Notes: generated by a model from the letters alone, not told the origin. A DNA stretch of 64,000 nt from Candidatus Kryptoniota bacterium (GCA_036567965.1 DATCTN010000012.1:96447-160446); one strand, 5' to 3'; positions 1 through 9,910 are shown, numbered from the stretch's first letter. Program-made: numbers and translations.

Positions 1-1368
1 GCCCCAGGTTACCGATTTGATGGTGTAGTCGACCAACTGGCCGTTGATATTCATGATCCTTTCAAGCGCCTTATAAGCTGCGTCAACAGGTCCATCACCC
101 GTGGCGGAATCACAATATTTCTGTTCTCCGTCAGTGAGCTCCAGTACGGCGGTCGACTTCACGCCTGTTCCGGTCATGACCTGTAGGCTCGAAAGAGTAT
201 AGCTCGACTCTTCCTGATCGAGTTCATTGTTCAGAATCGCGACCAGGTCTTCGTCGAGAATTTCTTTCTTCTTGTCGGCAAGTCTTGTGAATTCGGTATA
301 GACATTATCGAGTTCTTCCGCGCTCAGCGAGTATCCGAGCTCTTCAAATCTTTTTTTGAGCGCGTGCCGTCCGGAATGCTTGCCAAGGACCAGAGTAGAA
401 TGTTTTATCCCGACCGATTCCGGGGTCATGATCTCGTATGTCATCCTGCTCTTTATTATTCCGTCCTGGTGGATGCCGGCTTCGTGAGAAAACGCATTGG
501 CGCCCACGATCGCTTTGTTCCGCTGTACCATCATACCTGTCAGCGTCGAAAGCAATCTGCTCGACTTGTAAATCTCTTCCGTATTGATGTCGTGGTGGAA
601 GGGAATGGCATCCGGCCTTGTCCGGAGAGCCATCACGAATTCCTCGAGCGAAGCGTTGCCCGCGCGCTCGCCGATCCCGTTGACTGTGCACTCAACCTGA
701 CGCGCACCGTTCAATACGGCCGAGACCGAATTGGCGACCGCAAGTCCGAGATCGTTGTGGCAGTGTACGCTCAGGACGGCTTTATCGATGTTCCTGACCC
801 TCTCCCGAACGGTCTTTATGAGGTTTCCATATTCACTCGGGATGGAGTATCCGACCGTATCGGGGAGGTTGACTACGACTGCACCCGCGTCAATAACAGC
901 TTCGATGACCTGGCATAGGTAGTCCAGATCGCTTCGACTCGCGTCTTCGCAGCTGAATTCGACCTCGCCGGTCAATTTCTTCGCGTGCGAGACCGCATTG
1001 ATCGACTGCTCGAGGACTTCCTCTCTTGTCTTTTTTAATTTGTGTTTGAGATGGATGTCGCTTGTCGCGATGAATGTGTGGATGCGCGGCTTCGCGGCAT
1101 ATTGCAGCGCTTCAAACGCGCGGTCAATGTCGAGGGATGTCGCCCTTGAGAGCGCGGCGATAGTGCACCCCTTTACCTCCTTCGAGATCTCACGAACAGC
1201 CTCGAAATCGCCGTCAGAGGCAATCGGGAAACCCGCCTCTATTATGTCGACGCCGAGAGCTTCCAGCTGGCGCGCCATTCTCAACTTCTCCTTCGTGTTC
1301 ATGCTGCAACCAGGAGATTGTTCGCCATCGCGCAGCGTCGTATCGAATATGAAAATCTTATCCTTCAT
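1..1368 (-). CDS. leuA: 2-isopropylmalate synthase, 3' end cut by window edge
   Basis: Condenses acetyl-CoA with 2-oxoisovalerate, the first committed step of leucine synthesis. I translated it directly from the minus strand: it opens at an ATG at 1368 preceded by a GAGAGG ribosome site, and has the HMGL-like N-terminal motif [12 protein letters not shown], the metal-binding [13 protein letters not shown] segment near residue 205 and [11 protein letters not shown] after it. The window supplies 456 codons and stops inside the C-terminal LeuA regulatory domain, so roughly the last 50-60 residues are missing compared with the family. It is the last visible gene of the ilv-leu operon, 23 bp after the small ferritin-like gene. 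The paralogous cimA upstream shares the fold, but this one has the LeuA-type GEQSPG motif. Confidence 0.93.
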   Translation of the reverse strand, partial: MKDKIFIFDTTLRDGEQSPGCSMNTKEKLRMARQLEALGVDIIEAGFPIASDGDFEAVREISKEVKGCTIAALSRATSLDIDRAFEALQYAAKPRIHTFIATSDIHLKHKLKKTREEVLEQSINAVSHAKKLTGEVEFSCEDASRSDLDYLCQVIEAVIDAGAVVVNLPDTVGYSIPSEYGNLIKTVRERVRNIDKAVLSVHCHNDLGLAVANSVSAVLNGARQVECTVNGIGERAGNASLEEFVMALRTRPDAIPFHHDINTEEIYKSSRLLSTLTGMMVQRNKAIVGANAFSHEAGIHQDGIIKSRMTYEIMTPESVGIKHSTLVLGKHSGRHALKKRFEELGYSLSAEELDNVYTEFTRLADKKKEILDEDLVAILNNELDQEESSYTLSSLQVMTGTGVKSTAVLELTDGEQKYCDSATGDGPVDAAYKALERIMNINGQLVDYTIKSVTWG

Positions 1369-1391
1369 GTTATCGACCACCTCTCGGCCTT

Positions 1392-1622
1392 TTATTGAAA
1401 CATGTTGTTAATTGCGTCCGTGATGTCGTTGTGGGCCTTAAGTTGTCTCAAGTGCCGCTCTATCTGGAGATAATGCTCGTACTTCTGACTCGCAAGCGAA
1501 CGGAACAGTCTTTTCGTTTCGTTATCCTCCGAGATTTCAGCGTGATCGTTATACTGACGTATTGTCTCCATTTCATTGCTCAAGGCTTTCTCGAGCATCT
1601 CGATTCGTGTCTGGGCTTTCAT
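1392..1622 (-). CDS. small ferritin-like/rubrerythrin-like helical protein
   Basis: A 76-residue protein with no exact assignment. It reads as two amphipathic helices with ferritin-like spacing: [17 protein letters not shown] near residues 13-29 and [14 protein letters not shown] near 45-58, offering Glu, Tyr and His residues as in the E..Y..H and E..H pairs of rubrerythrin-like proteins. That is only about half of a four-helix ferritin-like bundle, so it would have to dimerise to make a diiron site. Its ATG overlaps the cimA stop (ATGA, 1619-1622), so it is translationally coupled inside the branched-chain amino acid operon. The coding call is firm because of the coupling and the helix pattern. 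The ferritin-like assignment is inference. Confidence 0.75.
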   Translation of the reverse strand: MKAQTRIEMLEKALSNEMETIRQYNDHAEISEDNETKRLFRSLASQKYEHYLQIERHLRQLKAHNDITDAINNMFQ

Positions 1623-3229
1623 TTCACTACCTCCGAATGACTTTTGTTGCTTTTACTTTTATCGTTATCCTTCATCAGCTTGAAGACAATGGAGTCCACC
1701 ATAGCCTTCCAGCTGGCTTCTATAATGTTTTCGGAAACTCCCACCGTGTTCCAATTCGAATCCTCATCCGTTGTTTCAATCAAGACTCTCACTTTCGCGC
1801 TTGTACCCTCGTTACCGTCTACCACGCGCACCTTGTAGTCTGACAGTTTCGTCTCCTGGAGTTGTGGATAAAACTGTAAGAGTGCCTTCCGGAGCGCGTT
1901 GTCGAGGGCGTTCACCGGTCCGTTTCCCTCCGCCGCAGTGTGCTCTATCTTGTCGCCGACCCGCAGCTTTATGACGGCTTCTGTGTGAGTCACGCCGGCA
2001 TTCGCCTTCTTTTCGGTGATGATCCGGAGTGCTTCGAGTTCAAATGGAATCTCGAGCTCGCCCACGTCTCTTCTCATCAGGATCGCTAGGGACGCGTCGG
2101 CGTCTTCGAAAACGTATCCTTCATTCTCGAGAGCCTTCAGCTCGTTTACAATTGCAGTTGCTTGACCGTTGCTCCCCGGAATACCTACACCAAGCTCCTG
2201 AGCTTTATAAAGCACGTTGCTCTTTCCGGATAGGTCACTCACAAGTACCCTCCTCGAGTTTCCCACCACACCCGGCTCGATGTGCTCGTACGTCCGCGCA
2301 GATTTCATGACTGCACTTACATGGACTCCACCCTTGTGAGCGAAAGCGCTCTGGCCGACGTATGGAAGATTCTTCCGCGGCTGAAGATTTGCCACTTCAT
2401 TGACGTACCTCGACAACTCGGTCAGTTTCTTCAGCCTTTCCTTCGAAAGAACCTCGCGGCCCATTTTCAACTGTAGATTCGGGATTATGGAGCAGAGGTT
2501 TGCGTTCCCGCATCGCTCGCCGAATCCGTTGATCGTGCCCTGGACCTGGACACATCCGGCCTTTATTGCCGCGAGAGAATTTGCTACGGCAAGTTCAGAA
2601 TCGTTGTGTGCATGAATTCCCAGGGAAATCTTTACCGTGCTTGCCGCAGTTTCAGTTATCCTGGCTACGTCATCAGGCATGGTTCCGCCGTTGGTGTCAC
2701 ACAGGACGATGAAATCGGCACCGCCGGATTCGGCGGCGCGAATAGTCGTTAGAGCATACTCGGGATTCGATTTATACCCGTCGAAGAAATGCTCAGCGTC
2801 GTATACGACTTCCTTGTGCCTGCTCTTGAGATACTTTACGGTGTCGTGAATGATCTCGAGGTTGCGCTCTTCGGTTGTTCCGAGCGCTTCCTTGACGTGC
2901 ATATCCCATGACTTGCCAAAAATCGTAACGACCGGCGTCTCTGCCCTCAGGAGCTGGTTCACGTTCTCATCGGCTTCCGGAGTCGAGCCGGCGCGGCATG
3001 TGCTCCCGAACGCCGCAAGCTTCGCGTGATGAAGCTTGATCGACTTCATCCGCTCGAAGAACTCCATATCTTTCGGGTTCGATCCGGGCCAGCCGCCTTC
3101 AATGAAATCGACTCCGAACGAGTCCAGATGCTGAGCGATCTTGACCTTGTCCTCCGCACTGAAGGAGATCTCCTCGCCCTGGGTTCCGTCCCTGAGCGTT
3201 GTGTCGTATATGTATATCTTGTCGTTCAT
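1619..3229 (-). CDS. cimA: (R)-citramalate synthase
   Basis: Condenses pyruvate with acetyl-CoA to give citramalate, the threonine-independent entry to isoleucine. It is a LeuA-family HMGL enzyme: DTTLRDGTQGEEISFS at residues 8-23, the metal motif HAHNDSELAVANS near residue 205, NGFGERCGNANL just after it, and a C-terminal regulatory domain to residue 536. I start it at the ATG at 3229, which has a GAGGA site. A longer frame reaches 3376 but would run into the end of ilvC. The TQGEEISFS variant separates CimA from LeuA. It lies 20 bp after ilvC and overlaps the next gene by ATGA. No threonine deaminase gene is seen in the window, which fits a citramalate route. Confidence 0.93.
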   Translation of the reverse strand: MNDKIYIYDTTLRDGTQGEEISFSAEDKVKIAQHLDSFGVDFIEGGWPGSNPKDMEFFERMKSIKLHHAKLAAFGSTCRAGSTPEADENVNQLLRAETPVVTIFGKSWDMHVKEALGTTEERNLEIIHDTVKYLKSRHKEVVYDAEHFFDGYKSNPEYALTTIRAAESGGADFIVLCDTNGGTMPDDVARITETAASTVKISLGIHAHNDSELAVANSLAAIKAGCVQVQGTINGFGERCGNANLCSIIPNLQLKMGREVLSKERLKKLTELSRYVNEVANLQPRKNLPYVGQSAFAHKGGVHVSAVMKSARTYEHIEPGVVGNSRRVLVSDLSGKSNVLYKAQELGVGIPGSNGQATAIVNELKALENEGYVFEDADASLAILMRRDVGELEIPFELEALRIITEKKANAGVTHTEAVIKLRVGDKIEHTAAEGNGPVNALDNALRKALLQFYPQLQETKLSDYKVRVVDGNEGTSAKVRVLIETTDEDSNWNTVGVSENIIEASWKAMVDSIVFKLMKDNDKSKSNKSHSEVVK

Positions 3230-3249
3230 GTTTATCCTCTCGGACGTTG

Positions 3250-4335
<1,086 letters not shown>

Positions 4336-4363
4336 TTATGTTCTGGATCCCGCTGTCTCATTT

Positions 4364-4855
4364 CTAAACCTCACCCTCGAATTCTCGCTTCAACGCGACG
4401 CGGCCGGTCCGTGCGATTTCTTTGATGCCGAACGGTTCCAGCATTTTTATCATTGCTTCCACTTTCTTCTCGCTCCCGGTGGCCTCTATTGTGATTGACC
4501 GCTGACTTATGTCAATGATTTTGGATCGGAAGATTTCCGAAATTTGCATCAGCTCGGAACGGGTGGTTTTGTTCGCTGAGACTTTAATCAGGATCAGCTC
4601 ACGCTCCATGAAGCTGTCGTAAGTGAGATCCACAACTTTCGTAACGTCGATGAGTTTGTTCAACTGTTTAATGATCTGTTCGATAATGTCGTCGTCGCCT
4701 TTCGAGACTATCGTGACACGCGCGGCTGAATCATCTTCGCTTGTTCCGACCGAAATACTGTCGATGTTGTATCCGCGTGCGCTGAACAAGCCCACGATCC
4801 TGTTCAACGCGCCGAATTTGTTTTCAACAAGTACGGATATGGTATGTTTCTTCAC
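4364..4855 (-). CDS. ilvN: acetolactate synthase, small regulatory subunit
   Basis: Regulatory subunit that activates the large subunit and carries valine feedback control. The 163 residues begin with an ACT domain (HTISVLVENKFGALNRIVG, then FSARGYNIDSISVG), followed by a second ACT-like C-terminal half ending in EPFGIKEIARTGRVAL. The length and order match the IlvH/IlvN family. Its ATG overlaps the ilvB stop by ATGA (4852-4855), so the two subunits are translationally coupled, as expected for a complex with fixed stoichiometry. Confidence 0.96.
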   Translation of the reverse strand: MKKHTISVLVENKFGALNRIVGLFSARGYNIDSISVGTSEDDSAARVTIVSKGDDDIIEQIIKQLNKLIDVTKVVDLTYDSFMERELILIKVSANKTTRSELMQISEIFRSKIIDISQRSITIEATGSEKKVEAMIKMLEPFGIKEIARTGRVALKREFEGEV

Positions 4856-6585
4856 TTCACGGTCTCCATATGGGAATGTAATTTCTTGAGTTCTTCGACG
4901 CTCTTCGGATAATCCATTATCTGGGCGACCGTTCCTCCGCTCGGGATCATCGGGAAGACATTGTCTTCGCTTGTCGTCCTAAAATCTATCAGTACCGGCC
5001 TGTCGTTTATCTTCATCGATTCTTCGAGGATCGGGGCAACTTCGGCGGGTTTGTCAGTAACGAACCCGGCGGCTCCGAACGCTTCCGCGAGTTTCGCGAA
5101 ATCCGGATTGTTCCCGAGCGAAACCTGGCTGTATCGCTTTTTGTAAAACATGTCCTGCCATTGCCTCACCATTCCGAGAAAACCGTTGTTCAGGATCACG
5201 ATCTTTATCGGGAGCTTGTGACCAACGGCCGTCGCCAGCTCCTGGATGTTCATCTGAATTCCTCCGTCCCCGTTTATGCTGAAGACGGGTCTGTCTTTTA
5301 CTCCGAACGCCGCACCTATGGAAGCAGGGAAGGAGAACCCCATCGTGCCCAGGCCGCCTGACGTAATGTTCGATCTCGGGTTCTTGAACCTGTAGAACTG
5401 TGCCGTCCACATCTGGTTCTGTCCGACATCTGAAGTCACTACCGCTTCGCCATGGGTCACTTCATAGATCTTTTCAATTACATACTGTGCCCGAATCCTA
5501 TCGCCGTCTTCATACCTTAGCGGATGTTCATTCTTCCACGTACGTATCTGTTCGAGCCACTCCTTAGTGTCAAGCGGCTTCACCAGAGGAATCAACCTCT
5601 CGAGCACATGGCGGACATCGCCGACGATCGGCACATCGACCTTGACGTTCTTGCTAATCGCCGATGGGTCGATATCGATGTGAACTTTCCTGGATTTCGG
5701 AGAGAAGGACGCAGGATTGCCGGTGACGCGGTCATCGAATCTGGAACCGATCGCCACGAGACAATCGCATTGGTCGACGGCGATATTCGAGTACCATGTT
5801 CCGTGCATACCGAGCATTCCCATCGAGAGTTCGTCTTCGCCTGGGAATGCTCCGAGTCCCATCAGCGTCATGGTAACCGGCGCGTTCAGTTTCTTCGCGA
5901 GATTAACAATTTCCTTGGAGGCGTTCGAAGCAATGGCGCCCCCACCGACATACAGGACCGGTTTTTTCGATGCGTTAATGATCTCAACCGCCTTGTTTAT
6001 TTGCCCCATGTGCCCGAAGTAGAACGGGTGGTAACCTCTCAACTTAACTTCTTTAGGATACGAAAATGCCGTTCGTGACGCCATCACGTCTTTCGGCATG
6101 TCGACAACAACGGGACCCGGTCTGCCGGTCGCAGCAATATGGAACGCGGCCCGGATCGTCCATGCAAGTTCACGAACGTCCTTCACCAGGAAATTATGTT
6201 TCGTGATAGATCTTGTTATCCCGATTATATCGGCTTCCTGGAACGCATCGTTGCCAATCAAATGAGTCGCGACCTGGCCGGTGAACACAACGATCGGTAC
6301 GGAATCCATATACGCGTCGGCAATCCCTGTCACCGTGTTCGTGGCGCCGGGGCCCGACGTTACCACAACTACTCCCACTTTGCCGGTAGCCTTCGCATAT
6401 CCCTCGGCCGCATGTACTGCTCCCTGTTCATGTCTTGTCAAAATGTGCTTGATGTCAGACATGTCGTGCATTGCATCGTAGACACCGATCACGGCGCCTC
6501 CCGGATATCCGAAAATGTATTCGACCTTTTCCTCCATCAAGGCTTTTACAAAAATCTCGGCGCCTGTAATTTCGTTCGTGCTCAT
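4852..6585 (-). CDS. ilvB: acetolactate synthase, large catalytic subunit
   Basis: Thiamine-diphosphate and FAD enzyme that joins two pyruvates, or pyruvate and 2-oxobutyrate. The 577 residues show the family order: an N-terminal TPP domain with FGYPGGAVIGVYDAM near residue 25 and the catalytic Glu in RHEQGAVHAAEGYA near 50, the central FAD-linked domain, and the C-terminal TPP-binding motif starting GDGGIQMN near 435 and ending at NNGFLGMVRQWQ. It is the first structural gene of the operon. A GGAG site lies about 10 nt before the ATG, and the attenuator at 6661-6812 separates it from the promoter. Confidence 0.97.
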   Translation of the reverse strand: MSTNEITGAEIFVKALMEEKVEYIFGYPGGAVIGVYDAMHDMSDIKHILTRHEQGAVHAAEGYAKATGKVGVVVVTSGPGATNTVTGIADAYMDSVPIVVFTGQVATHLIGNDAFQEADIIGITRSITKHNFLVKDVRELAWTIRAAFHIAATGRPGPVVVDMPKDVMASRTAFSYPKEVKLRGYHPFYFGHMGQINKAVEIINASKKPVLYVGGGAIASNASKEIVNLAKKLNAPVTMTLMGLGAFPGEDELSMGMLGMHGTWYSNIAVDQCDCLVAIGSRFDDRVTGNPASFSPKSRKVHIDIDPSAISKNVKVDVPIVGDVRHVLERLIPLVKPLDTKEWLEQIRTWKNEHPLRYEDGDRIRAQYVIEKIYEVTHGEAVVTSDVGQNQMWTAQFYRFKNPRSNITSGGLGTMGFSFPASIGAAFGVKDRPVFSINGDGGIQMNIQELATAVGHKLPIKIVILNNGFLGMVRQWQDMFYKKRYSQVSLGNNPDFAKLAEAFGAAGFVTDKPAEVAPILEESMKINDRPVLIDFRTTSEDNVFPMIPSGGTVAQIMDYPKSVEELKKLHSHMETVK

Positions 6586-6660
6586 ATTTCATGTCTCCGT
6601 TTCTTCTATAGGTTGTCTGATTCGGTCACATGTCCACCCGCTTCAGTCTTACAGCTTTTT

Positions 6661-6715
6661 AAATGAACAAATCCAAAGACCTCAATACGCGCCCGGCACA
6701 GTACTGAGCTTCAGG
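6661..6715 (-). terminator. attenuator terminator stem in the ilv leader
   Basis: On the minus strand, CCTGAAG plus CTCAGTAC (6715-6701) can pair with GTATTGAG (6688-6681) and, after a 2-nt bulge, CTTTGG (6678-6673). The GC-rich tip at 6699-6689 gives a few more pairs. A T-rich stretch (6672-6661, ATTTGTTCATTT) follows. The first two bases of the stem are shared with the upstream GGGAATAACC segment, so the stem competes with the antiterminator pairing. The T tract is not a clean run, so this is a moderate terminator call, supported mainly by its place between leader peptide and ilvB. Confidence 0.6.
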
Positions 6716-6812
6716 TTATTCCCGCTTCGTCGATTTTGGATTTTAGTTCAGGTTTGCTTCTGGGGAATAACCTTCGGCTATTTAGCTAATAATGCCGAGT
6801 AGGATATTCCCC
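6661..6812 (-). promoter_or_regulatory. transcription attenuator of the ilv-leu operon
   Basis: Four RNA segments can be read on the minus strand. Segment 1, GGGGAATATCC (6812-6802), lies inside leader codons 45-49. Segment 2, GGTTATTCCCC (6772-6762), begins 9 nt after the leader stop. Segment 3, GGGAATAACC (6723-6714), is a perfect complement of ten bases of segment 2. The terminator arm follows at 6688-6673. Segments 1 and 2 pair at 10 of 11 positions, so 1:2, 2:3 and 3:4 pairings exclude one another as in amino-acid attenuators. The inferred logic is that ribosomes stalled on Ile or Leu codons mask segment 1, allow 2:3 and give read-through. Free translation favours the terminator. Confidence 0.75.
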
Positions 6813-6946
6813 TCGCTAAGGAGGAGGAGAATAAGGATGGAAATAATGGAAATGAGGCCACGAAGATAAGAACCGACAACACTTTCGGACAGCGGGTAAG
6901 CCGTTCCCGCTACTAATGACTCATATGTAGTGCTATTGGTTATCAT
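6782..6946 (-). CDS. ilvL: Ile/Leu-rich leader peptide of the ilv-leu operon
   Basis: A 54-residue ORF starting at the ATG at 6946, with AAGGA just upstream, and ending in TAA at 6782. Residues 30-43 read GLISIISILILLLL and residues 48-53 read ILLGII, so most of the last 24 codons are Ile or Leu. There are Val residues at 12, 23 and 24. It sits between a consensus promoter and competing hairpins, directly upstream of ilvB, which is the layout of a ribosome-mediated attenuator. Its product probably has no function beyond being translated. It is far longer than the 16-32 residue leaders of enterobacteria. No other role can be argued from the sequence. Confidence 0.85.
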   Translation of the reverse strand: MITNSTTYESLVAGTAYPLSESVVGSYLRGLISIISILILLLLSEGNILLGIIS

Positions 6947-6959
6947 CTTTCCTTAATAG

Positions 6960-6988
6960 AGTATAAGAAATGGTGTAGCCGTTGTCAA
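6960..6988 (-). promoter_or_regulatory. sigma-70-type promoter of the ilv-leu operon
   Basis: On the minus strand TTGACA (6988-6983) and TATACT (6965-6960) are separated by exactly 17 bp. The -10 box is 13 bp from the leader-peptide ATG, so the transcript would start only a few bases ahead of AAGGA and the ATG, giving a very short 5' end. This near-consensus site, rather than the TAnnTTTG element known from many Bacteroidetes, suits a deeper FCB lineage. Confidence 0.8.
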
Positions 6989-7186
6989 TAGTTTCATCGG
7001 AATTATTTTGTTAAACCTGCATTAAGTTAAGGGAGTTATCTTCTGCCGGATTGATCATCCCGATCAGTTCTTGATCAAAGATCTAGATAATACGTCCCGG
7101 TGGCTGAAATGGCGGATTGTTTATTAGCGGCGTCAGCGATAAATTTTTTTGCGAGTCGGACGAAATAGTCGAAGAGAGGAGTCAAA

Positions 7187-8758
7187 ATGCCCGGGGAAAA
7201 GCATAGAATACTATGGGTAGACGATGAAATCGAGCTTTTGAAGCCGCATGTCATCTTCCTGAAGGACAAAGGTTTCCAGGTGGATACAGCTACAAACGGA
7301 CAGGATGCAATCGAACTCGTTCGCCAGAACTTCCGCGACCAAAACTACGATCTCATTCTGCTTGACGAAATGATGGCCGGAATGGGCGGTCTGAAAACAC
7401 TTGAGGCGATCAAAGGAATTGCTCCTGAAATACCTGTCGTCATGATTACGAAGAATGAAGCCGAGTCTCTTATGGAAGAGGCGATCGGACAGAAGATAAC
7501 CGATTATCTTACGAAGCCCGTGAACCCCAGTCAGATTCTTCTTACGGCAAAACGAATCATCGACGGTCACAGGATCACCGGTGAGCGCGTATCGCGTGAT
7601 TATGTTACTGACTTCCGTGATATTTCGAGCCAGCTCGATAGTGAACTCACCTATAAAGAATGGGTGGAGATTCACCAGAAGCTGACTTACTGGGAGCTCG
7701 AGATCGACGAGCATCCTGAGACCGGCTTGAAGGACCCGCTGACAGACCAAAGGCGAGCAGCGAACGCCGCGTTCGGGAAATACATCGAAAGCGTTTACAA
7801 GAATTGGGTCAATTCGAAATCCGAGAAGCCGAAACTCTCGCATGAGGTATTCGAAACCTACGTAATGCCGAAGATGACTCCTGGAAAACCGGTTGTGATG
7901 ATCGTAATCGACTGCATGCGGCTCGACCAGTGGCTGATCATGGAAGATTACCTGCGAGACGATTTCGCCATCAACAAAGAATTCTATTATTCGATATTGC
8001 CCACGGCGACTCCCTATTCGCGCAACGCGATCTTCAGCGGGCTTCTTCCTCTTGAAATGGAAAAGCGGTTCCCTGAAATCTGGGACAAAGGAAATTCAGA
8101 CGACGACTCGAGCAGGAACAGGTATGAAAAGGAATTGTTGACCGATCTGCTTCAGCGGAAGAGAATTCGAGTGGAACCGAAATATATCAAGATCATCGAT
8201 CCTGATTTCGGAAAGAATATCGTATCGAATATTTCCAGCTTTGTCAGATTACCTCTGACCACGATAGTCGTAAATTTCGTAGACATACTGGCTCATTCGC
8301 GTTCCGACTCGGACATTTTGAAGGAGATTGCGCCCGACGAAAGTGCGTACAGGTCGCTGACGAAATCGTGGTTCCAGCATTCATATCTCCTCGATCTGTT
8401 CAAAGCGCTGGCCGAGACAAATGCGACTGTAGTGGTCACAACCGATCATGGGAGTGTGAGGAGCCTCAGGGGCTCCAAGGTTCTTGGTGACAGAGAGGCG
8501 TCAACGAATCTCCGCTACAAATTTGGACGGAACCTAAAATGCGACGACAGGCAGGCGATATTCGTGAAGAACCCGGAGGATTACATGCTCCCGAGGCGCG
8601 GTGTGACGATCAATTACATTATCGCCAAAGAGGATTTTTATTTTGTTTATCCCACGGAGTATCATAAGTACCTGGAGCAATATCACGACAGCTTCCAGCA
8701 TGGGGGGATCTCTCTTGAGGAGATGATTCTGCCGGTAATTTTCCTGGACCCAAGGTAA
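7187..8758 (+). CDS. porX: PorX-like response regulator with PglZ/alkaline-phosphatase-fold domain
   Basis: A two-domain regulator of 523 residues. Residues 7-125 are a receiver with the acidic pair at 12-13, phosphoacceptor Asp60 in LILLDEMMAG and the Lys in YLTKPVNP. From about residue 200 a PglZ/alkaline-phosphatase-type domain follows, with metal-site segments VIDCMRLDQW, a Thr in ATPYSRNAIF, NFVDILAHS, VVTTDHGS and FQHGGISLEEM. This architecture and length are those of PorX, which with the kinase PorY controls T9SS gene expression in Bacteroidota. Two proteins with T9SS sorting tails occur at 23639-26724, consistent with that role. It is transcribed divergently from the ilv operon and followed closely by tsaE. 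Confidence 0.92.
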   Translation: MPGEKHRILWVDDEIELLKPHVIFLKDKGFQVDTATNGQDAIELVRQNFRDQNYDLILLDEMMAGMGGLKTLEAIKGIAPEIPVVMITKNEAESLMEEAIGQKITDYLTKPVNPSQILLTAKRIIDGHRITGERVSRDYVTDFRDISSQLDSELTYKEWVEIHQKLTYWELEIDEHPETGLKDPLTDQRRAANAAFGKYIESVYKNWVNSKSEKPKLSHEVFETYVMPKMTPGKPVVMIVIDCMRLDQWLIMEDYLRDDFAINKEFYYSILPTATPYSRNAIFSGLLPLEMEKRFPEIWDKGNSDDDSSRNRYEKELLTDLLQRKRIRVEPKYIKIIDPDFGKNIVSNISSFVRLPLTTIVVNFVDILAHSRSDSDILKEIAPDESAYRSLTKSWFQHSYLLDLFKALAETNATVVVTTDHGSVRSLRGSKVLGDREASTNLRYKFGRNLKCDDRQAIFVKNPEDYMLPRRGVTINYIIAKEDFYFVYPTEYHKYLEQYHDSFQHGGISLEEMILPVIFLDPR

Positions 8759-8771
8759 GAGCCCGAATAAG

Positions 8772-9200
8772 ATGGAAATCCACATCTCAAAAGCTGAAAG
8801 CGAAACGATTGCACTTGGCAAGAAGTTCGCCGGTCAGTTGAAGGAAGGGGGATTCGTTGCGTTATACGGCGAGCTCGGCGCAGGCAAGACTCAATTTGTC
8901 AAAGGTGTCTGCGAGGCGCTCAAAGTGACGGAAGTCGTAAACAGCCCGACCTTTACCATAGTGAACGAGTATCATGGTACGATGCCGGTATTTCACATCG
9001 ACCTGTACCGGCTAAGCAATGTGGACGAGATTTTAGGAATTGGATTTGACGAATACCTCGAGGCCGGCGGGATTTGTCTCGTGGAGTGGGCGGAGAAGCT
9101 CGACGGTATCATACCGGGCAGGAGATTCGACGTGAAGTTGGCGGTGGTGGATGAGTCGACCCGCGAAATTTCAATAGCATCTCTAAACGAAGGCGAATGA
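8772..9200 (+). CDS. tsaE: tRNA threonylcarbamoyladenosine biosynthesis ATPase
   Basis: ATPase of the TsaB-TsaD-TsaE complex that makes t6A37 on ANN-decoding tRNAs. The 142 residues are the usual size. The Walker A loop [10 protein letters not shown] is at about residues 35-44, followed by the family segment [11 protein letters not shown], then FHIDLYRL near residue 75 and LVEWAEKL near 105. It is 13 bp downstream of porX and its stop overlaps the tsaB start (ATGA, 9197-9200), so its partner is made from the same message. Confidence 0.96.
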   Translation: MEIHISKAESETIALGKKFAGQLKEGGFVALYGELGAGKTQFVKGVCEALKVTEVVNSPTFTIVNEYHGTMPVFHIDLYRLSNVDEILGIGFDEYLEAGGICLVEWAEKLDGIIPGRRFDVKLAVVDESTREISIASLNEGE

Positions 9201-9910
9201 GTACGAACAGGATACTGGCGCTCGAGACAGCGACCAAGATTTGCTCCGTCGCAGTTTCTGAGAACGGCGTGGTCGCGGGAGAGTTTTCGATATACGTTCC
9301 GCACGCACATGTCGAACGGCTCGTGTCAGTGATCAATGATCTGCTGAAGAATCTTCGCTTGAAGTACAGCGATCTGGATGCGATCGCAGTCTCGAATGGT
9401 CCCGGCAGCTTCACCGGTCTCAGGATCGGGCTCAGCGTCGCTAAAGGAATAGCCTTTGCGGAAGACAAGCGGATCATCGCAGTTCCGACGCTTGATGCGC
9501 TGGCTTTGCGCGCCCGTATACTGGTTGATAGGAAGACCGTTGTCCCGGTACTTCACGCCAGAGGAAGGGAATTTTATTATTGCAGATATAAATTCGTAAA
9601 TTCATTTCCGGAGAGGTCGGGCGATTATAAAGTCTCTGGTCCAGCGGGAATCGCCGAGGAATTTGACTCCGAAACGATTTTCGTCGGCGAAGGCGTGGCC
9701 GAACTTGTCAAGGAGGATTGCATAAACGTGAAATTCGGTGAGCGCTCATTCTGCGAATTGACCGCCTCGGCTGTGGAGGTGGGCATGGCGGCCCAGGAGA
9801 AGTTCGACAGGCAGGAGTTTTCAGACCTTAGAACATTGGTGCCGATGTATGTCAAGGACTTCGTGACCGTTAAAGGCAATCCCTTAAAAAAAATCATGGA
9901 GAGAATCTGA
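9197..9910 (+). CDS. tsaB: tRNA threonylcarbamoyladenosine biosynthesis protein, dimerisation subunit
   Basis: An inactive ASKHA-fold paralogue of TsaD that scaffolds the t6A complex. The 237-residue protein begins [16 protein letters not shown] (phosphate-1 loop region), then [15 protein letters not shown] and the family signature [17 protein letters not shown] near residue 70. The C-terminal half is weakly conserved, as is normal for TsaB. It overlaps tsaE by 4 bp and accD by 1 bp, so tsaE-tsaB-accD form a coupled set. It could be confused with TsaD, but the shorter length and missing metal-binding histidine pair argue for TsaB. Confidence 0.94.
   Translation: MSTNRILALETATKICSVAVSENGVVAGEFSIYVPHAHVERLVSVINDLLKNLRLKYSDLDAIAVSNGPGSFTGLRIGLSVAKGIAFAEDKRIIAVPTLDALALRARILVDRKTVVPVLHARGREFYYCRYKFVNSFPERSGDYKVSGPAGIAEEFDSETIFVGEGVAELVKEDCINVKFGERSFCELTASAVEVGMAAQEKFDRQEFSDLRTLVPMYVKDFVTVKGNPLKKIMERI

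Noticed and set aside
7060..7186. Palindrome around CTTGATCAAAG as an operator for porX
   Set aside because: The symmetry is short and occurs once, and no clear -10/-35 pair lies nearby.
8534..8821. Minus-strand ORFs opposite porX and other long genes
   Set aside because: They are open frames opposite strongly conserved coding sequence, with no ribosome sites or recognisable domains, and so are shadows of real genes.
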